The notes beneath the pieces are model-generated. The model was not told the origin of the DNA, ran no database searches, and saw only the letters and a list, made by a program, of their open reading frames with translations. 64,000 nucleotides of DNA. Source: Symbiodinium natans (lineage: Eukaryota > Sar > Dinophyceae > Suessiales > Symbiodiniaceae). Location: assembly GCA_905221605.1 (NCBI GenBank), contig CAJNDS010002501.1, positions 1,016,001 through 1,080,000 on the forward strand, in the 5' to 3' direction. A program made the position numbers and the translations under genes. Below are positions 1 to 9,360 of this stretch, one piece after another; within the stretch, counting starts at the first letter, position 1; every line of letters begins with the position of its first letter.

Positions 1-18
1 GTGTGTGTGTGTGTGTGT
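1..18. repeat. GT dinucleotide microsatellite
   Basis: The window opens with nine GT units. It is probably the end of a longer tract cut by the window edge. Confidence 0.9.
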
Positions 19-700
19 ATATGTATAGTTCAGGTTAAGCCATATCAACCCTAAACCCGAACCCCCCCCAACCCCCGCCCCCCCTCCCTAACCCCCCACC
101 CCCCCACCTAAACCCTGCAACCCCGGGTTTGCGCGCCTCGTCTGTCAGCCTCCGTCTACGCGCCGAGCTCCAAGCAGAATGAAGAGCCCGAGCCCCTGTA
201 GGGCTCCTGGGGTTTTGGAGTTTATTAGGGTCGAAAAGTTTCGGGGGGTTTAGGGTTTGGGGCTCAGAAATTTTAGGGCTTAGAGTTTTAGCCCTTGGCG
301 CTTCAGGGTTGAAGGTTTCAGGTACTCGGGTGCCTTTTGTTGGGGTAAGGGGCTTGGGTGCTCGGCTCGACCAACATGGCTCGAACATCTCTCTCCCTCT
401 CAAGTCGCCGACCAAGGTGTCAGATCCTACCCCTGGCTCGACCCTAACCGTCCCTGAGTCGAGATTTACCTATACCCTCATGTTAATGTCCCTTGGTAGC
501 CGCAGTGAGAAGGATAAATGGAGGCCCCCGTGAAAGTTTACCGTAACCAGCAAGCTCTAGACTCTAAACCCTAGAGGTAACAGGGTTAATTAGGGTTTAG
601 GGGTTCAGGGGTTCAGGGGTTAGGGTTTAGGGTTTAGGGTTAAGGGTTTAGGGTTTAGGTTTAGGCTCTAGGGTTTAAGGGTAGACCCTCTTACTCTCTC
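19..700. other. degenerate telomere-like DNA, no gene recognised
   Basis: The stretch is a mix of CCCTAAAC-like and TTTAGGG-like heptamers with many point variants, with one unique segment at about 360-540. I could not read a convincing exon. The open frames on both strands owe much of their length to the repeat (peptides such as NPKISEPQTLNPPK). Confidence 0.6.
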
Positions 701-735
701 TCTGATTCACCGCAAAACCGTTTCACAGGACGAGC

Positions 736-796
736 CCATTCTCTGCGAAGCAAGCGTTGGCTCCCGGCACGGGCTACTGGCCAGGGCCTCGGGGAC
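736..796 (+). CDS. possible internal exon, unknown protein
   Basis: After an acceptor-like TTTCACAG, one plus frame reads DEPILCEASVGSRHGLLAR with no stop and GC-rich codons. Telomere-like repeats lie on both sides, as for the better supported exons. No family is recognised, the exact ends are uncertain and no splice partner was found. Confidence 0.3.
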
Positions 797-1520
797 TTTG
801 GGATATGTTGGGTTTAGGGTTTATGGGTTGAGGGTTTAGGGTGGGCCTTGGGGGTTCATAGCCCTTTGGTGGGTTGAGGAGGTCATTGAACTCATAGGGG
901 GAAGAGTGGGTTCCTCCATGTCCAGCTGCTGAGGGCGTCGCCATACTTGCGAAATCCCAAACCCTAGACCCTAGACCCTAAACCCTAAACCCTAAACCCA
1001 AAGTCAGACGACAACCTGCAGGTGCTCGACGGGTCAACATGACCCGAAAGAGCTGGTTGCCCCTTGGCAGAGAGGTTGATGGTTTCGGCATACCAGGATG
1101 GGCCATTAGGCCTTAAAATCCCCATAATGAACCCGATAAAGGGCCGTTTAAGGGATTATAGAGTATAATCGCTCATCCTGGTAGGACTTCGGGAAGTTGG
1201 GCACACCCCCGGCATGTTGCCCAACGCTGCGCAAGCCCTTCTCTGCCAGATCTGGACGGGTATCATGCACAAGCGTCGCGCAGTCCGCGCATTGAAGATC
1301 TCCTGGGCCCGAACCTCAGTCGGCTGAGGTCTCCACATCCGGCATGGGCGTGGGGTGATAGATCTATGTATGCATGTATGTATATATATGTATATACATA
1401 TAGCGGGAGAGAGTGAAAGAGTGACAGAGTGAAAGAGTGGCAGTGTGAAAGGGTGAAAGGCTGAAAGCGTGAACGTGAGAAGTGAGACACCTCGATGACC
1501 TCTACCTCACAACATCACAG

Positions 1521-2006
1521 TTAAAGAGGCCAGGCGGAGCATGTAACACGCCCACAGAAGAGGTGATGTTTTGATTTTCGATGTTGAGGCGCAAGCCCAG
1601 ATATGCTGGAAGATTGTGCAACAACCATTTCTCTCGGGAGCCCTAACTTGGCCGCCTCCGGGAAAACACCTGCGGCAAGTGCCTGATTCCAAAGGCTCAG
1701 CTCCTGGGATTCTCTTGCCCCCTTGCCCAGGCCTATGCGCCCGGATACGTGCGTGTCCGCAGCACTCCCGATGGCAAGCACTGGGATACCGCCTAGCTGG
1801 CCCTGGTTTAAAGTTTGGAATTCCAGGGACTCGTTGGAGGTAGTGCTTCGAAGACCAGGCACCTTTCTTAGAGGTGAGAGTGCATCAGGTCCATGCATGG
1901 GAGCTCCCATGTAGGCTCTGATGCAGTACGTGGCTTGCGCGTTTCTTCGACTAGGATTTGACGTTGTCTGATCCGAATCCGAATCAAGGAGAGGGCTCTG
2001 GAGCAC
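1521..2006 (-). CDS. open frame, possible exon(s), unknown protein
   Basis: A 161-codon minus-strand frame that is not made of simple repeats. Its middle (GQLGGIPVLAIGSAADTHV and LAAGVFPEAAKLGLPREMV) has a natural-looking composition. Overlapping plus-strand frames are shorter. No domain is recognised. It may hold one or two exons plus intron sequence rather than being one exon. Confidence 0.3.
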   Translation of the reverse strand: MLQSPLLDSDSDQTTSNPSRRNAQATYCIRAYMGAPMHGPDALSPLRKVPGLRSTTSNESLEFQTLNQGQLGGIPVLAIGSAADTHVSGRIGLGKGARESQELSLWNQALAAGVFPEAAKLGLPREMVVAQSSSISGLAPQHRKSKHHLFCGRVTCSAWPL

Positions 2007-2445
2007 CCAAACCCCAAACCCTAGACCCTGTCAGAACTAACGCCGTAAACCCTAAACCTCCAAACCGCCGAAACCCTCAATAACCCCTGTGAGTCCCAGA
2101 CCTCTCCCGTGCTTGGACCCCGTCTCCCCTTCATCCAGAAGCTTGAATCCGACACTTCTTGTTGAGCCTGGGTTTAGGGTTTAGGCTTTATAAGGTTCAC
2201 GGCACTTCTAGGCTAAAGGGCTTTGGGTTCATGAGAATGTAGAGTTTAGCCATGCTTAGCCCATGTAGGGCTTTGTAGCTAGGGTTGAAAGAGGGGTGTT
2301 GGAGGAGGGCCTGAAGGGCCACGACTGCCCAACATGGCGCAAGCCTCTCGCTATCGGCCCATGGATCACCTGGACCTTCGGCTGCCCCAGAGTGTCCCTG
2401 AGGCCTACGAACACCAGGCCCGGGAATTTGGGTTAGGGCTTCGAG

Positions 2446-2545
2446 TTTGGGATGTTCCCCCTTAGACGAAGAGTCCTTGAATAGGGATTATAGTACCCCC
2501 CCTATGTTAAAATCCCGAGTAAGGGACTGTTAGTATAAGGGTGGA
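2446..2545. mobile_element. MITE-like element, family A copy 1
   Basis: The left end TTTGGGATGTTCCCCCTTA and the inner right part GGGACTGTTAGTATAAGGG match the other family A copies (2446, 3740, 8419, 28141, 36551, 40993, 47061 and 61642). Length is about 100 bp, with a conserved core GGGATTATAGTACCCCCC. The right terminal repeat is eroded here. It carries no gene, so it would be a non-autonomous element. Confidence 0.7.
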
Positions 2546-2698
2546 AAATGCCTGTTTTTGGTTCTCATGTGAAGGTCCTCGGGCCCCAAAGCTACTGTCA
2601 GGGTGCAGGAGTGAAGCTTTAGGGTTTACGGGAGCTCACGTTGACAGTTTAGGCGCTTTAGGGTTTTTTGTTTTCTTGCGTTGGGAGTGCGTGTTCTG

Positions 2699-2881
2699 TG
2701 TAGACTTGCTTGGACTAGCGAGACCATGACGCAATTTCGCTCACGGCACACAGAGCACGAACAAGAAAGGAGGTACTGTACCAAGAAGCACGTTTTCTAC
2801 TCGATGTGGAAGAAGGATATTATATGCCATATGCCACCGCCACAACTCCTTTTCAGAGCTTTTGAGAGCTGGAGGGCTAGA
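2699..2881 (+). CDS. likely exon, F..W-type motifs
   Basis: The plus frame starting near the end of an acceptor-like ACTAG reads about 55 codons rich in charged and aromatic residues. It ends at a good donor, AGA|GTGAGA, at 2882. Two similar motifs, VFYSMWKKDI and FRAFESWRARVRK, show an F-x2-W-basic pattern. This is loosely like centrin-binding Sfi1 repeats, but two motifs are too few to assign the family. Two more islands in plus orientation follow at 2996-3150. Function unknown. Confidence 0.45.
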
Positions 2882-2995
2882 GTGAGAAAGACGCCTCCAC
2901 AGAGTTTAGCTGACCCTAAACCCCAAACCCTAAACCCTAAACTGTACACTTAAGGAATATCCCTGAGGGTTTGCCAGTGTAGAGAAGCAACCGGG

Positions 2996-3150
2996 TTTCC
3001 AAAGAAGCCACCTGCTCGCAAGGCTATTGAGACGCCCCAGGCAGCAGCGCAACTCAGCTGGCACAAAAGAAGGCTTGAGTTTGCACCCCTATAGACCTCC
3101 ACACATCTTCGCGGCAAGAGCTTAGCTGAAGCCGTTGAACTCGCCCTTAG
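2996..3150 (+). CDS. two possible small exons
   Basis: The plus frames read KKPPARKAIETPQAAAQL followed by SWHKRRLEFAPL (about 2996-3088) and LRGKSLAEAVELALR (about 3106-3150). They follow the donor at 2882 and could belong to the same gene. I could not fix the splice sites. No domain is recognised. Confidence 0.3.
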
Positions 3151-3739
3151 GCCTTAGCCTCCACCTTAATTACATCCCTGAACCTTTTTTGGGGCCAACG
3201 TCCCGAGGATTTGCGTGCCTGGACAGTTGGAGCTCAGCTACGAAGGCCGCATGAAGAGGAATCTGCAATGGGAGGAAGGCTAGAAGAGGTCGAAAAGACA
3301 CGGAGCTGATCGGCCCATTTCAGGTTCAGGGTTCAAGGGATAGAGGTCCTGGGAACCAAATGCACTACAGAGGAAAGCACACCCACCCAGCCTCGTCCCC
3401 GCACCACCTTTCTGCCCGCCGTACAGCTGCAACCGGGGATCAGACGAGCTTGGGGCGCGGCCTGCAATCAAGTAGAGTCCTGCTGAGAATGGTTTCTCTC
3501 TGTTGGTATTTGAGGTTTCACCCCCTCCCCCCCCCTAAAAACTCAACCTGCAGACCCCCGCCACTCTTGGTCACACATTCGCGGGTCGTTGGTTGCATCT
3601 GAGTCGAACTGAGTAGGCGCCCGTGCAATGTGTCGCCAAGTGGGCGATGGTACAAAGGCACCTTCGTTTGTTGGGAGGCGCTTGTCCACAACCCTGTGCC
3701 CAGAGGAAACAGAGAGAAAGGCCCCACCTCCCTATAAAA

Positions 3740-3855
3740 GGGGATGTTCCGCCTTATGCTCACAATCCTTGCTGGGGATTAGAATAGTGGGGGGGGGGGG
3801 GCGGGGGGTACGATGATCCCTATTGAGGATTGTTAGTATAAGGGGGAGCATCCAA
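3740..3855. mobile_element. MITE-like element, family A copy 2
   Basis: Left end GGGGATGTTCCGCCTTATGC, core GGGGATTAGAATAG, a poly-G insertion, then TATTGAGGATTGTTAGTATA and AGGGGGAGCATCC. The G tract at 3789-3807 interrupts the core where other copies have a short run of Cs. Confidence 0.65.
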
Positions 3856-3968
3856 ACTTTTTCAACCTTTCCTTACTGCATCTTAGTAGGGACTCGGGAA
3901 CCAGGTACCCTGTATCATCCGTTAAAAAGGTGCAAGCTCCTACCTCCCTACTATGCAACAGGAAGTAA

Positions 3969-4092
3969 AACCCTAAACCCTAGACCCTAATTGCACCCTA
4001 AACCCTAAACCCTAAACCTATACCCTTTACCCTAAACCCTAAACCCTAAACCCTAAACCCTAAACCCTAAACCCTAAACCCTAAACCCTATA
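3969..4092. repeat. CCCTAAA telomere-like array
   Basis: About 14 CCCTAAA units, the last nine near perfect. The array lies directly upstream of the exon-like island at 4109-4197. Confidence 0.9.
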
Positions 4093-4108
4093 CATCTACA
4101 TCTCTTTG

Positions 4109-4197
4109 GCCTCAGTCGTGGTGGAACGGAGTCGACTCCTTGCCTCGCGCCTCTCCGAGCGCCTCCCAGAGCATCTTCGATGCAGTGCCGTGCGAGG
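4109..4197 (+). CDS. possible internal exon, Arg/Leu-rich
   Basis: After the acceptor-like TTGGCCTCAG a plus frame reads SVVVERSRLLASRLSERL then PEHLRCSAVR. It has no stop and strong GC-rich codon use. A CCCTAAA array lies upstream and a TTTAGGG stretch downstream, the commonest bracketing in this window. No family recognised. Confidence 0.4.
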
Positions 4198-6040
4198 GTT
4201 CATGTTCAGGGGTTTAGGGTTTAGGGTTTAGGGTGTAGGGTCTAGGGTTTGGGTTTATAGGGTTGTAGGGCTATAGGGCTGTAGGGTTATAGTTATAGGA
4301 TTATGGGGTTGTAGGGGTTTAGGGTTTGGGGTTTGGGGTCTAGGGCTTCTAGGGTTTGACCCCAAGCATGGCATCCATGAAAAGCTCCGATTCACACTTT
4401 GCCCGAGATACCCGTCCTTGATTAGGATCCCTACTCTAAGCCCCAAACCCTAAACCCTAAACCCTAATCCACCCCCACCCATGCCCCAGGGCATCGAAGG
4501 CGTGCTCCGTGGGCCTTTTGGTCGACAGGACGCGCGGGAGACTTTCAACTGAACGGGGACAAAGGCCCAATAGTGCCAAGTAACCATGGGATAGTGAAGC
4601 CCCTGTGCCCTAATATCAGCCTAAACCCTAAACCCCAAACCCTATAATCCTATAACCCTGTAGCCCTCTCACGTAACCCTATAACCCTCTCACTCTCACC
4701 CTAAACCCTAAACCCTAAACCCCTAAACCCTAAACCCTCGACCCTGTCAGGGATCAGGCTGGCAGGTCAGGTGGGTGACGGCTCGGAGGCAGATAGAACG
4801 CTTCGTGGCCTTCAGCTCACGATCCAAACCCTAAGCCCTAAACCCTAAACCCTAAACCCTAAACCCTACACTCTACATCCTACAATCCTAACCCTGCATC
4901 CTAAACCCTAAGCCCAAATGTGCCCGGCACCGTTTGGGCTCAGGGATTTATGCGGAGTGAGGGGCTTCGGGGAACTTTGATCCTGAAGTTTCGGGTTTGG
5001 GGTGTAGGGTTTACGAACTAACTGCGGGTCCCGGAATAGAGGCGACTTCATTGAGAAGTACCCAGAACCTCCCGGATAGACCCTGACCCTTGGGTTTAGA
5101 CTGGGTTTCAGGGCTGTTTGGGGAAGGACTCATCCGGATTTCCTACCTTTGCTTCTGGCATGTGCGCGCTGCCTCCGGCCCTTCATCCTCCTCAGTGCTT
5201 CAGCAACCAAGAGATGAGAAGTGACTTCAACGACGGGCCGAACCCCCGAAACGCTAAAGTTTAGGGTTTAGAGTTGAAGTTTACAACCCAACACTCGAGT
5301 ATGTTCCCTGGGGTACGATGTATGCGCGGTGTGCCTCACTTGGACGATCAACTGCACCATTCAGGATTTAGAGGTTTTGAGGGCTTCCGTTACGCGCCTT
5401 TTCCGGGCGATCGTGTCTCCGGGGGTCTTAGGGAGGGTTTAGGGGCGTAGGGCTTAGAGGGCTTTAGGGTTGAGGACCATTTTTTTTCACAAAGGCCTGG
5501 AAATCTTGAGGAACAGCGATCTTATCTCGGACGAGAGTCGATAGCTGGGGTCGCTGGAGCATAAGATGCCCCAATTGGGGAGATGCATGGCCGGTATTGG
5601 CGAGTGTTTAAAGACTCCTTATGTGAACATGGAGTGTGTATAACATGGGTTTCCTTTTGGGGGCTGGTAGGAAAACAAACGTTACCTTACATGTAACAAA
5701 TTCCTGCATAGAAACCAACCACATAAGACTACCGGTAAGCGCCATGCAGAGCCTTTGGGTTTAGGGTTTAGGGTTTAGGGTTTAGGGTTTAGGGTTTAGG
5801 GTTTAGGGGTAGTTATAGGGTTTAGGGTTTAGGGTCCTAGCCTCAAGGCACTGATCTACCCGATGCAGCGAGGCAAGATGCAAGGAACCGCCGCTCGCCA
5901 GCAGCGGTGAGGTGAAGGGCACTTAGAGCTTCGGAAATGCCATGTTCAAGGCTACTGCATCCCTCAGCCCTGAGGGTTTAGGGTTTAGGGTTTAGGTTTT
6001 AGGGTTTAGGGTTTAGGGTTGAACCCCAGCCCTACTGAAT
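4198..6040. other. telomere-like DNA with small islands, no firm gene
   Basis: Mostly CCCTAAA or TTTAGGG variants, including TATAGGG, TGTAGGG and CCCTATAA forms near 4250-4310 and 4640-4690. Short islands that could be exons are at about 4488-4555 (plus, GIEGVLRGPFGRQDARETFN) and 4767-4820 (plus, VGDGSEADRTLRGLQLTI). A perfect TTTAGGG array is at 5757-5804. Nothing could be spliced together. Confidence 0.55.
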
Positions 6041-6086
6041 TGTTTCTAATTGTTCCTGAACTCCCCAATATTCTTCGGATGGAGCC

Positions 6087-6581
6087 TTGAGATACGCATT
6101 GGATACCTGCTTCCAGACGCAAACGAAGCTTGTTGCAATGGGAACAACAGGCTTTGGAAGCTTGTCACACTGTCTCTTGCGCTTCTTCTCTTCCCTTGGA
6201 ATATTGGCACAACTTGTCTGCAGAGAGTATCCGGCAAAAACTGCTGCCGGAGCGAGCTGTCTAGCGAGGTCAATTTGCCCAGCAGTGCAATGTTTCTTGA
6301 AGTTCCGGCTTGCAGGTATTCAGCAAGTGCAGGCTTACGCTGAAGACAAGCGTATGTCACATCGGTTCATCGCCCAGGCACGTTTTGCTCAGGGTCCAGG
6401 TGTCGTTTCGAGCGCGCAACTTTCGCAGGGAAGCGCACTACATTTGCCACCAGACTTCCCCGGACGGCCGATGCGCTTCGACGACGACAAGCCCATCGTG
6501 CAAACGACGGTGGGACAGGCCTACCAGGACAGCAAGACGCAAGCGTGCTTGCTGCAGCCCGGCCGAGGTGGTGTTTCGTAG
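6087..6581 (+). CDS. open frame in first copy of a tandem duplication
   Basis: A 164-codon plus frame ending at a stop in copy 1 of the 646-bp duplication. Its C-terminal part (for example ALHLPPDFPGRPMRFDDDKP and VGQAYQDSKTQACLLQPGRG) looks protein-like and recurs in copy 2 with only a few substitutions (K to N, F to L, Q to P). An overlapping plus frame further 3' (FYALAIARARFISFRKQSA) also looks coding, so the unit may hold two exons in different phases. No family recognised. Confidence 0.4.
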   Translation: MRYALDTCFQTQTKLVAMGTTGFGSLSHCLLRFFSSLGILAQLVCREYPAKTAAGASCLARSICPAVQCFLKFRLAGIQQVQAYAEDKRMSHRFIAQARFAQGPGVVSSAQLSQGSALHLPPDFPGRPMRFDDDKPIVQTTVGQAYQDSKTQACLLQPGRGGVS

Positions 6582-6824
6582 ACCAGGAGCAGTTCGCATC
6601 CGGTTGCATCTGAGGTTCTACGCCCTTGCCATAGCCAGAGCTCGCTTTATCTCTTTTAGAAAGCAATCTGCACGTTATCGTGCCAACATCTTGGAACGTC
6701 TCCATCTCCAGGACGTTAATCCCTCATTGATGCCTCATGTCTGTGCTCCTGCCTGGAGCCGCAAAGTTAACTGCCATTTCTGCTCGACCGCTTTCATTTT
6801 TTCGGCTAAAGCCGAAAGATTCAC
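6179..6824. repeat. tandem duplication, unit 1 (646 bp)
   Basis: The unit starts GCGCTTCTTCTCTTCCCTTG and ends at GCCGAAAGATTCAC. It is repeated directly at 6825 with a one-base indel (five versus four As near 6236) and fewer than ten visible substitutions, so the copies are about 98-99 percent identical. Confidence 0.95.
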
Positions 6825-7470
6825 GCGCTTCTTCTCTTCCCTTGGAATATTGGCACAACTTGTCTGCAGAGAGTATCCGGCAAAACTGCTGCCGGAGCGA
6901 GCTGTCTAGCGAGGTCAATTTGCCCAGCAGTGCAATGTTTCTTGAAGTTCCGGCTTGCAGGTATTCAGCAAGTGCAGGCTTACGCTGAAGACAATCGTAT
7001 GTCACATCGGCTCATCGCCCAGGCACGTTTTGCTCAGGGTCCGGGTGTCGTTTCGAGCGCGCAACTTTCGCAGGGAAGCGCACTACATTTGCCACCAGAC
7101 TTCCCCGGACGGCCGATGCGCTTCGACGACGACAAGCCCATCGTGCCAACGACGGTGGGACAGGCCTACCAGGACAGCAAGACGCAAGCGTGCTTGCTGC
7201 AGCCCGGCCGAGGTGGTGTTTCGTAGACCAGGAGCAGTTCGCATCCGGTTGCGTCTGAGGTTCTACGCCCTTGCCATAGCCAGAGCTCGCTTTATCTCTT
7301 TTAGAAAGCAATCTGCACGTTATCGTGCCAACATCTTGGAACGTCTCCATCTCCAGGACGTTAATCCCTCATTGATGCCTCATGTCTGTGCTCCTGCCTG
7401 GAGCCGCAAAGTTAACTGCTATTTCTGCTCGACCGCTTTCATTTTTTCGGCTAAAGCCGAAAGATTCACG
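6825..7470. repeat. tandem duplication, unit 2
   Basis: Second copy of the unit at 6179. It abuts unit 1 exactly and then diverges into unique sequence after AAGATTCACG. Confidence 0.95.
6930..7226 (+). CDS. open frame in second copy of the duplication
   Basis: Homologous to the 3' part of the 6087-6581 frame and ending at the same relative stop. The frame survives with few amino-acid changes. With a duplication this recent, that is weak evidence for selection. Confidence 0.35.
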   Translation: MQCFLKFRLAGIQQVQAYAEDNRMSHRLIAQARFAQGPGVVSSAQLSQGSALHLPPDFPGRPMRFDDDKPIVPTTVGQAYQDSKTQACLLQPGRGGVS

Positions 7471-7640
7471 AGACGATGCTCTTGATACTGAACTCAGTAG
7501 ATCTTGGATCGCTTCGATTGATTCTTGCCTATGCAGATAGACGAGATCATTCTTAGAATGAGCCGCGATGAGATTACTTGTGACACCCCGGTAGGCAACG
7601 CCCTGCTTCATTGATGGAACGACGCAAGTCCGACCGAGCC
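7369..7640 (-). CDS. possible minus-strand exon beside the duplication
   Basis: The minus frame reads RGVTSNLIAAHSKNDLVYLH and then RQESIEAIQDLLSSVSRAS, a natural-looking helical segment, before entering the duplicated DNA. The first part of this open frame (7640-7707) is only telomere-like repeat and should be discounted. No family recognised. Confidence 0.35.
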
Positions 7641-7935
7641 CCAAACCCCAAACCCTAAACCCAAGCCCGAAACCCGAAAACCCTAAACACGAACCCCAAA
7701 ACCCCAAAACCCTAAAACCCGAAAACCCTAAAACCCTAAAACCCTAAAACCCTAAAACCCGAAAACCCGAAAACCCGAAAACCCGAAAACCCGAAAACCC
7801 GAAAACCCGAAAACCCGAAAACCCGAAAACCCTAAAACCCTAAAACCCTAAAACCCTAAAACCCTAAAACCCTAAAACCCTAAAACCCTAAAACCCTAAA
7901 ACCCTAAAACCCTAAACCCTAAAACCCTAGAACCC
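7641..7935. repeat. octamer telomere-variant array (CCCTAAAA / CCCGAAAA)
   Basis: Unlike the usual heptamer, the unit is 8 bp. The array has ordered blocks: mixed, then about nine CCCGAAAA units (7756-7830), then about twelve CCCTAAAA units (to 7925). Block structure of this kind indicates local expansion of single variants. Confidence 0.9.
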
Positions 7936-8105
7936 TAACCCCTTGGCATCGAAGGCTTCTTGGTGGAGACCCTAAAGCCTTCTCTCGTCGTGCCTTGGCG
8001 GCAGGTACCAAGTTCGCACGGGTTGTTCTCAATTGACCTAAGGTTTAGGTTTTAGGACTTACGGGGGTTTTAGGGTTTTAGGGCCTTTTCAGCAAACTGG
8101 CAAGC

Positions 8106-8213
8106 ATGCTATACATCGTGGTTGGACAGCGGGAGAACGCAGCTGCAGCAGGACCCTGTTTAGTGCTGGCAGAGGTGGAAGCGCATCCGTTGGGTTTTAG
8201 GGAATATTCAATT
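8106..8213 (+). CDS. possible exon, unknown protein
   Basis: The plus frame reads MLYIVVGQRENAAAAGPCLV then LAEVEAHPLGF with no repeats. A pyrimidine-poor AG precedes it. It is flanked by telomere-like DNA upstream. Ends are uncertain. Confidence 0.35.
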
Positions 8214-8418
8214 TGTAGGTACCTTCTCAGCTCAGAATCCCTTGCAACACAAGGTCCTCAACAGGGCCCCTTGACTGTTTCGGGAAAAGGAAGATTGCTA
8301 GGGCTGGGCTTAGAGTGGTCTGCAATGGCTTGAAGTTTACCATGCATTCATTTTCATGTCGGCTCTGCGTATGGTTCTTTGTAGGGCCGAGCTTTTCAGC
8401 CCCTAGAGGTTATCCACT

Positions 8419-8520
8419 GGGATATTCCCCCTCATACGACTGGTTTTTAAGAAGGATTATCGTAGCCCCCCCTATGATAATCCCTATCAAGGACCGTCAG
8501 TATAAGGGGGGCACATCCCA
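8419..8520. mobile_element. MITE-like element, family A copy 3
   Basis: Left end TGGGATATTCCCCCTCATAC, core GGATTATCGTAGCCCCCCC, right part CAAGGACCGTCAGTATAAGG and GGGCACATCCCA. The terminal inverted repeats are diverged but clear. Confidence 0.75.
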
Positions 8521-8561
8521 CCCCTAAACCCGAAACCCTAAACCAGGTTATACAGTCGGGT

Positions 8562-8602
8562 TTAGGGTTTAGGGTTTAGGGTTTAGGGTTTAGGGTTTAG
8601 GG
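8562..8602. repeat. TTTAGGG array
   Basis: About six perfect TTTAGGG units. They abut the donor side of the minus-strand exon candidate at 8605-8688. Confidence 0.9.
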
Positions 8603-8604
8603 AC

Positions 8605-8688
8605 CGCAGCGTCAGCGCGTAGAGCTTTGTATGGGACAGTGGCTCCTCTGTCACCTTCTGCGACATAGCCCCGCGCTCGTGTAGCTGC
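8605..8688 (-). CDS. likely internal exon (28 codons), minus strand
   Basis: Reading the minus strand, the acceptor CCTAATAG is followed by exactly 28 codons (AATRARGYVAEGDRGA, then TVPYKALRADAA) and then a possible donor GTCCCT. Both ends are phase 0. It is bracketed by telomere-like repeats on both sides. Protein unknown. Confidence 0.45.
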
Positions 8689-8734
8689 CTATTAGGGTTT
8701 GGGGTTTAGGATTTAGGGCTTAGGGTTCACAAGA

Positions 8735-9120
8735 AGCTGCCCGTCATCAATCGGCAAACCTTCCCATCGGAAAGGTCGGCAATTTTCTTGGATTGGGTTT
8801 CTTTATAAACCCCCTGCCAACCCTGCCTACTTTTGCCTTTGCATCTCAAGCTTCCAAACGTTCATTCACTTGGCACGGTCATCTACCGACAATTCGATGT
8901 CGCGAAGCCCTCCTGATCCCTTAAAGTCCCTAACGCTCGCAGACTCCAAGCTCCAAGCCCTAATCATTCCCCAACTTTATTTCCCAGACCCCAAACCCTA
9001 AATCCTAAACCCTCAACGCCCCTTCTCCCCGCCCCGACCCCCAAGCCTGGCAATCCCAGGTGGCAGACTCCGCGGAGCGCGTGGCTGCCATCCCACTGGT
9101 CGAAGCATAGCTGGGTTTAT
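8735..9120. other. unique island with weak exon candidates
   Basis: Plus frames KKLPVINRQTFPSERSAIFL (about 8736-8800) and, after a CCAG acceptor-like site, VADSAERVAAIPLVEA (about 9060-9108) are open and natural looking. Between them is C-rich DNA with single CCCTAAA units. No chain could be made. Confidence 0.35.
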
Positions 9121-9252
9121 TTAGGGTTTAGGGTTTAGGGTTTAGGGTTTAGGGTCTAGGGTCTAGGGTCTAGGGTCTAGGGTCTAGGGTCTAGGGTCTA
9201 GGGTCCAGGGTCTAGGGTCTAGGGTTTAGGGTTTAGGGTTTAGGGTTTAGGG
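9121..9252. repeat. TTTAGGG array containing a homogeneous TCTAGGG block
   Basis: The array starts as TTTAGGG, switches to about ten successive TCTAGGG units (one TCCAGGG) and returns to TTTAGGG. The variant block indicates local tandem expansion from one mutated unit. Confidence 0.9.
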
Positions 9253-9360
9253 TTCAGCATTTCAAGTCCAAGCATTCACTTGTCAAGAAATTACTCCAGA
9301 AAAATACCCACCCGCCCAAAGAATCCCACAACATTGAGAAAATATTTCACTTATGGAACG

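Noticed and set aside
35-533. Open frames with NPKP, TLNPK or GLGFRV peptides here and throughout the window
   Set aside because: These are the six-frame translations of CCCTAAA/TTTAGGG repeats and mark intron or spacer, not protein.
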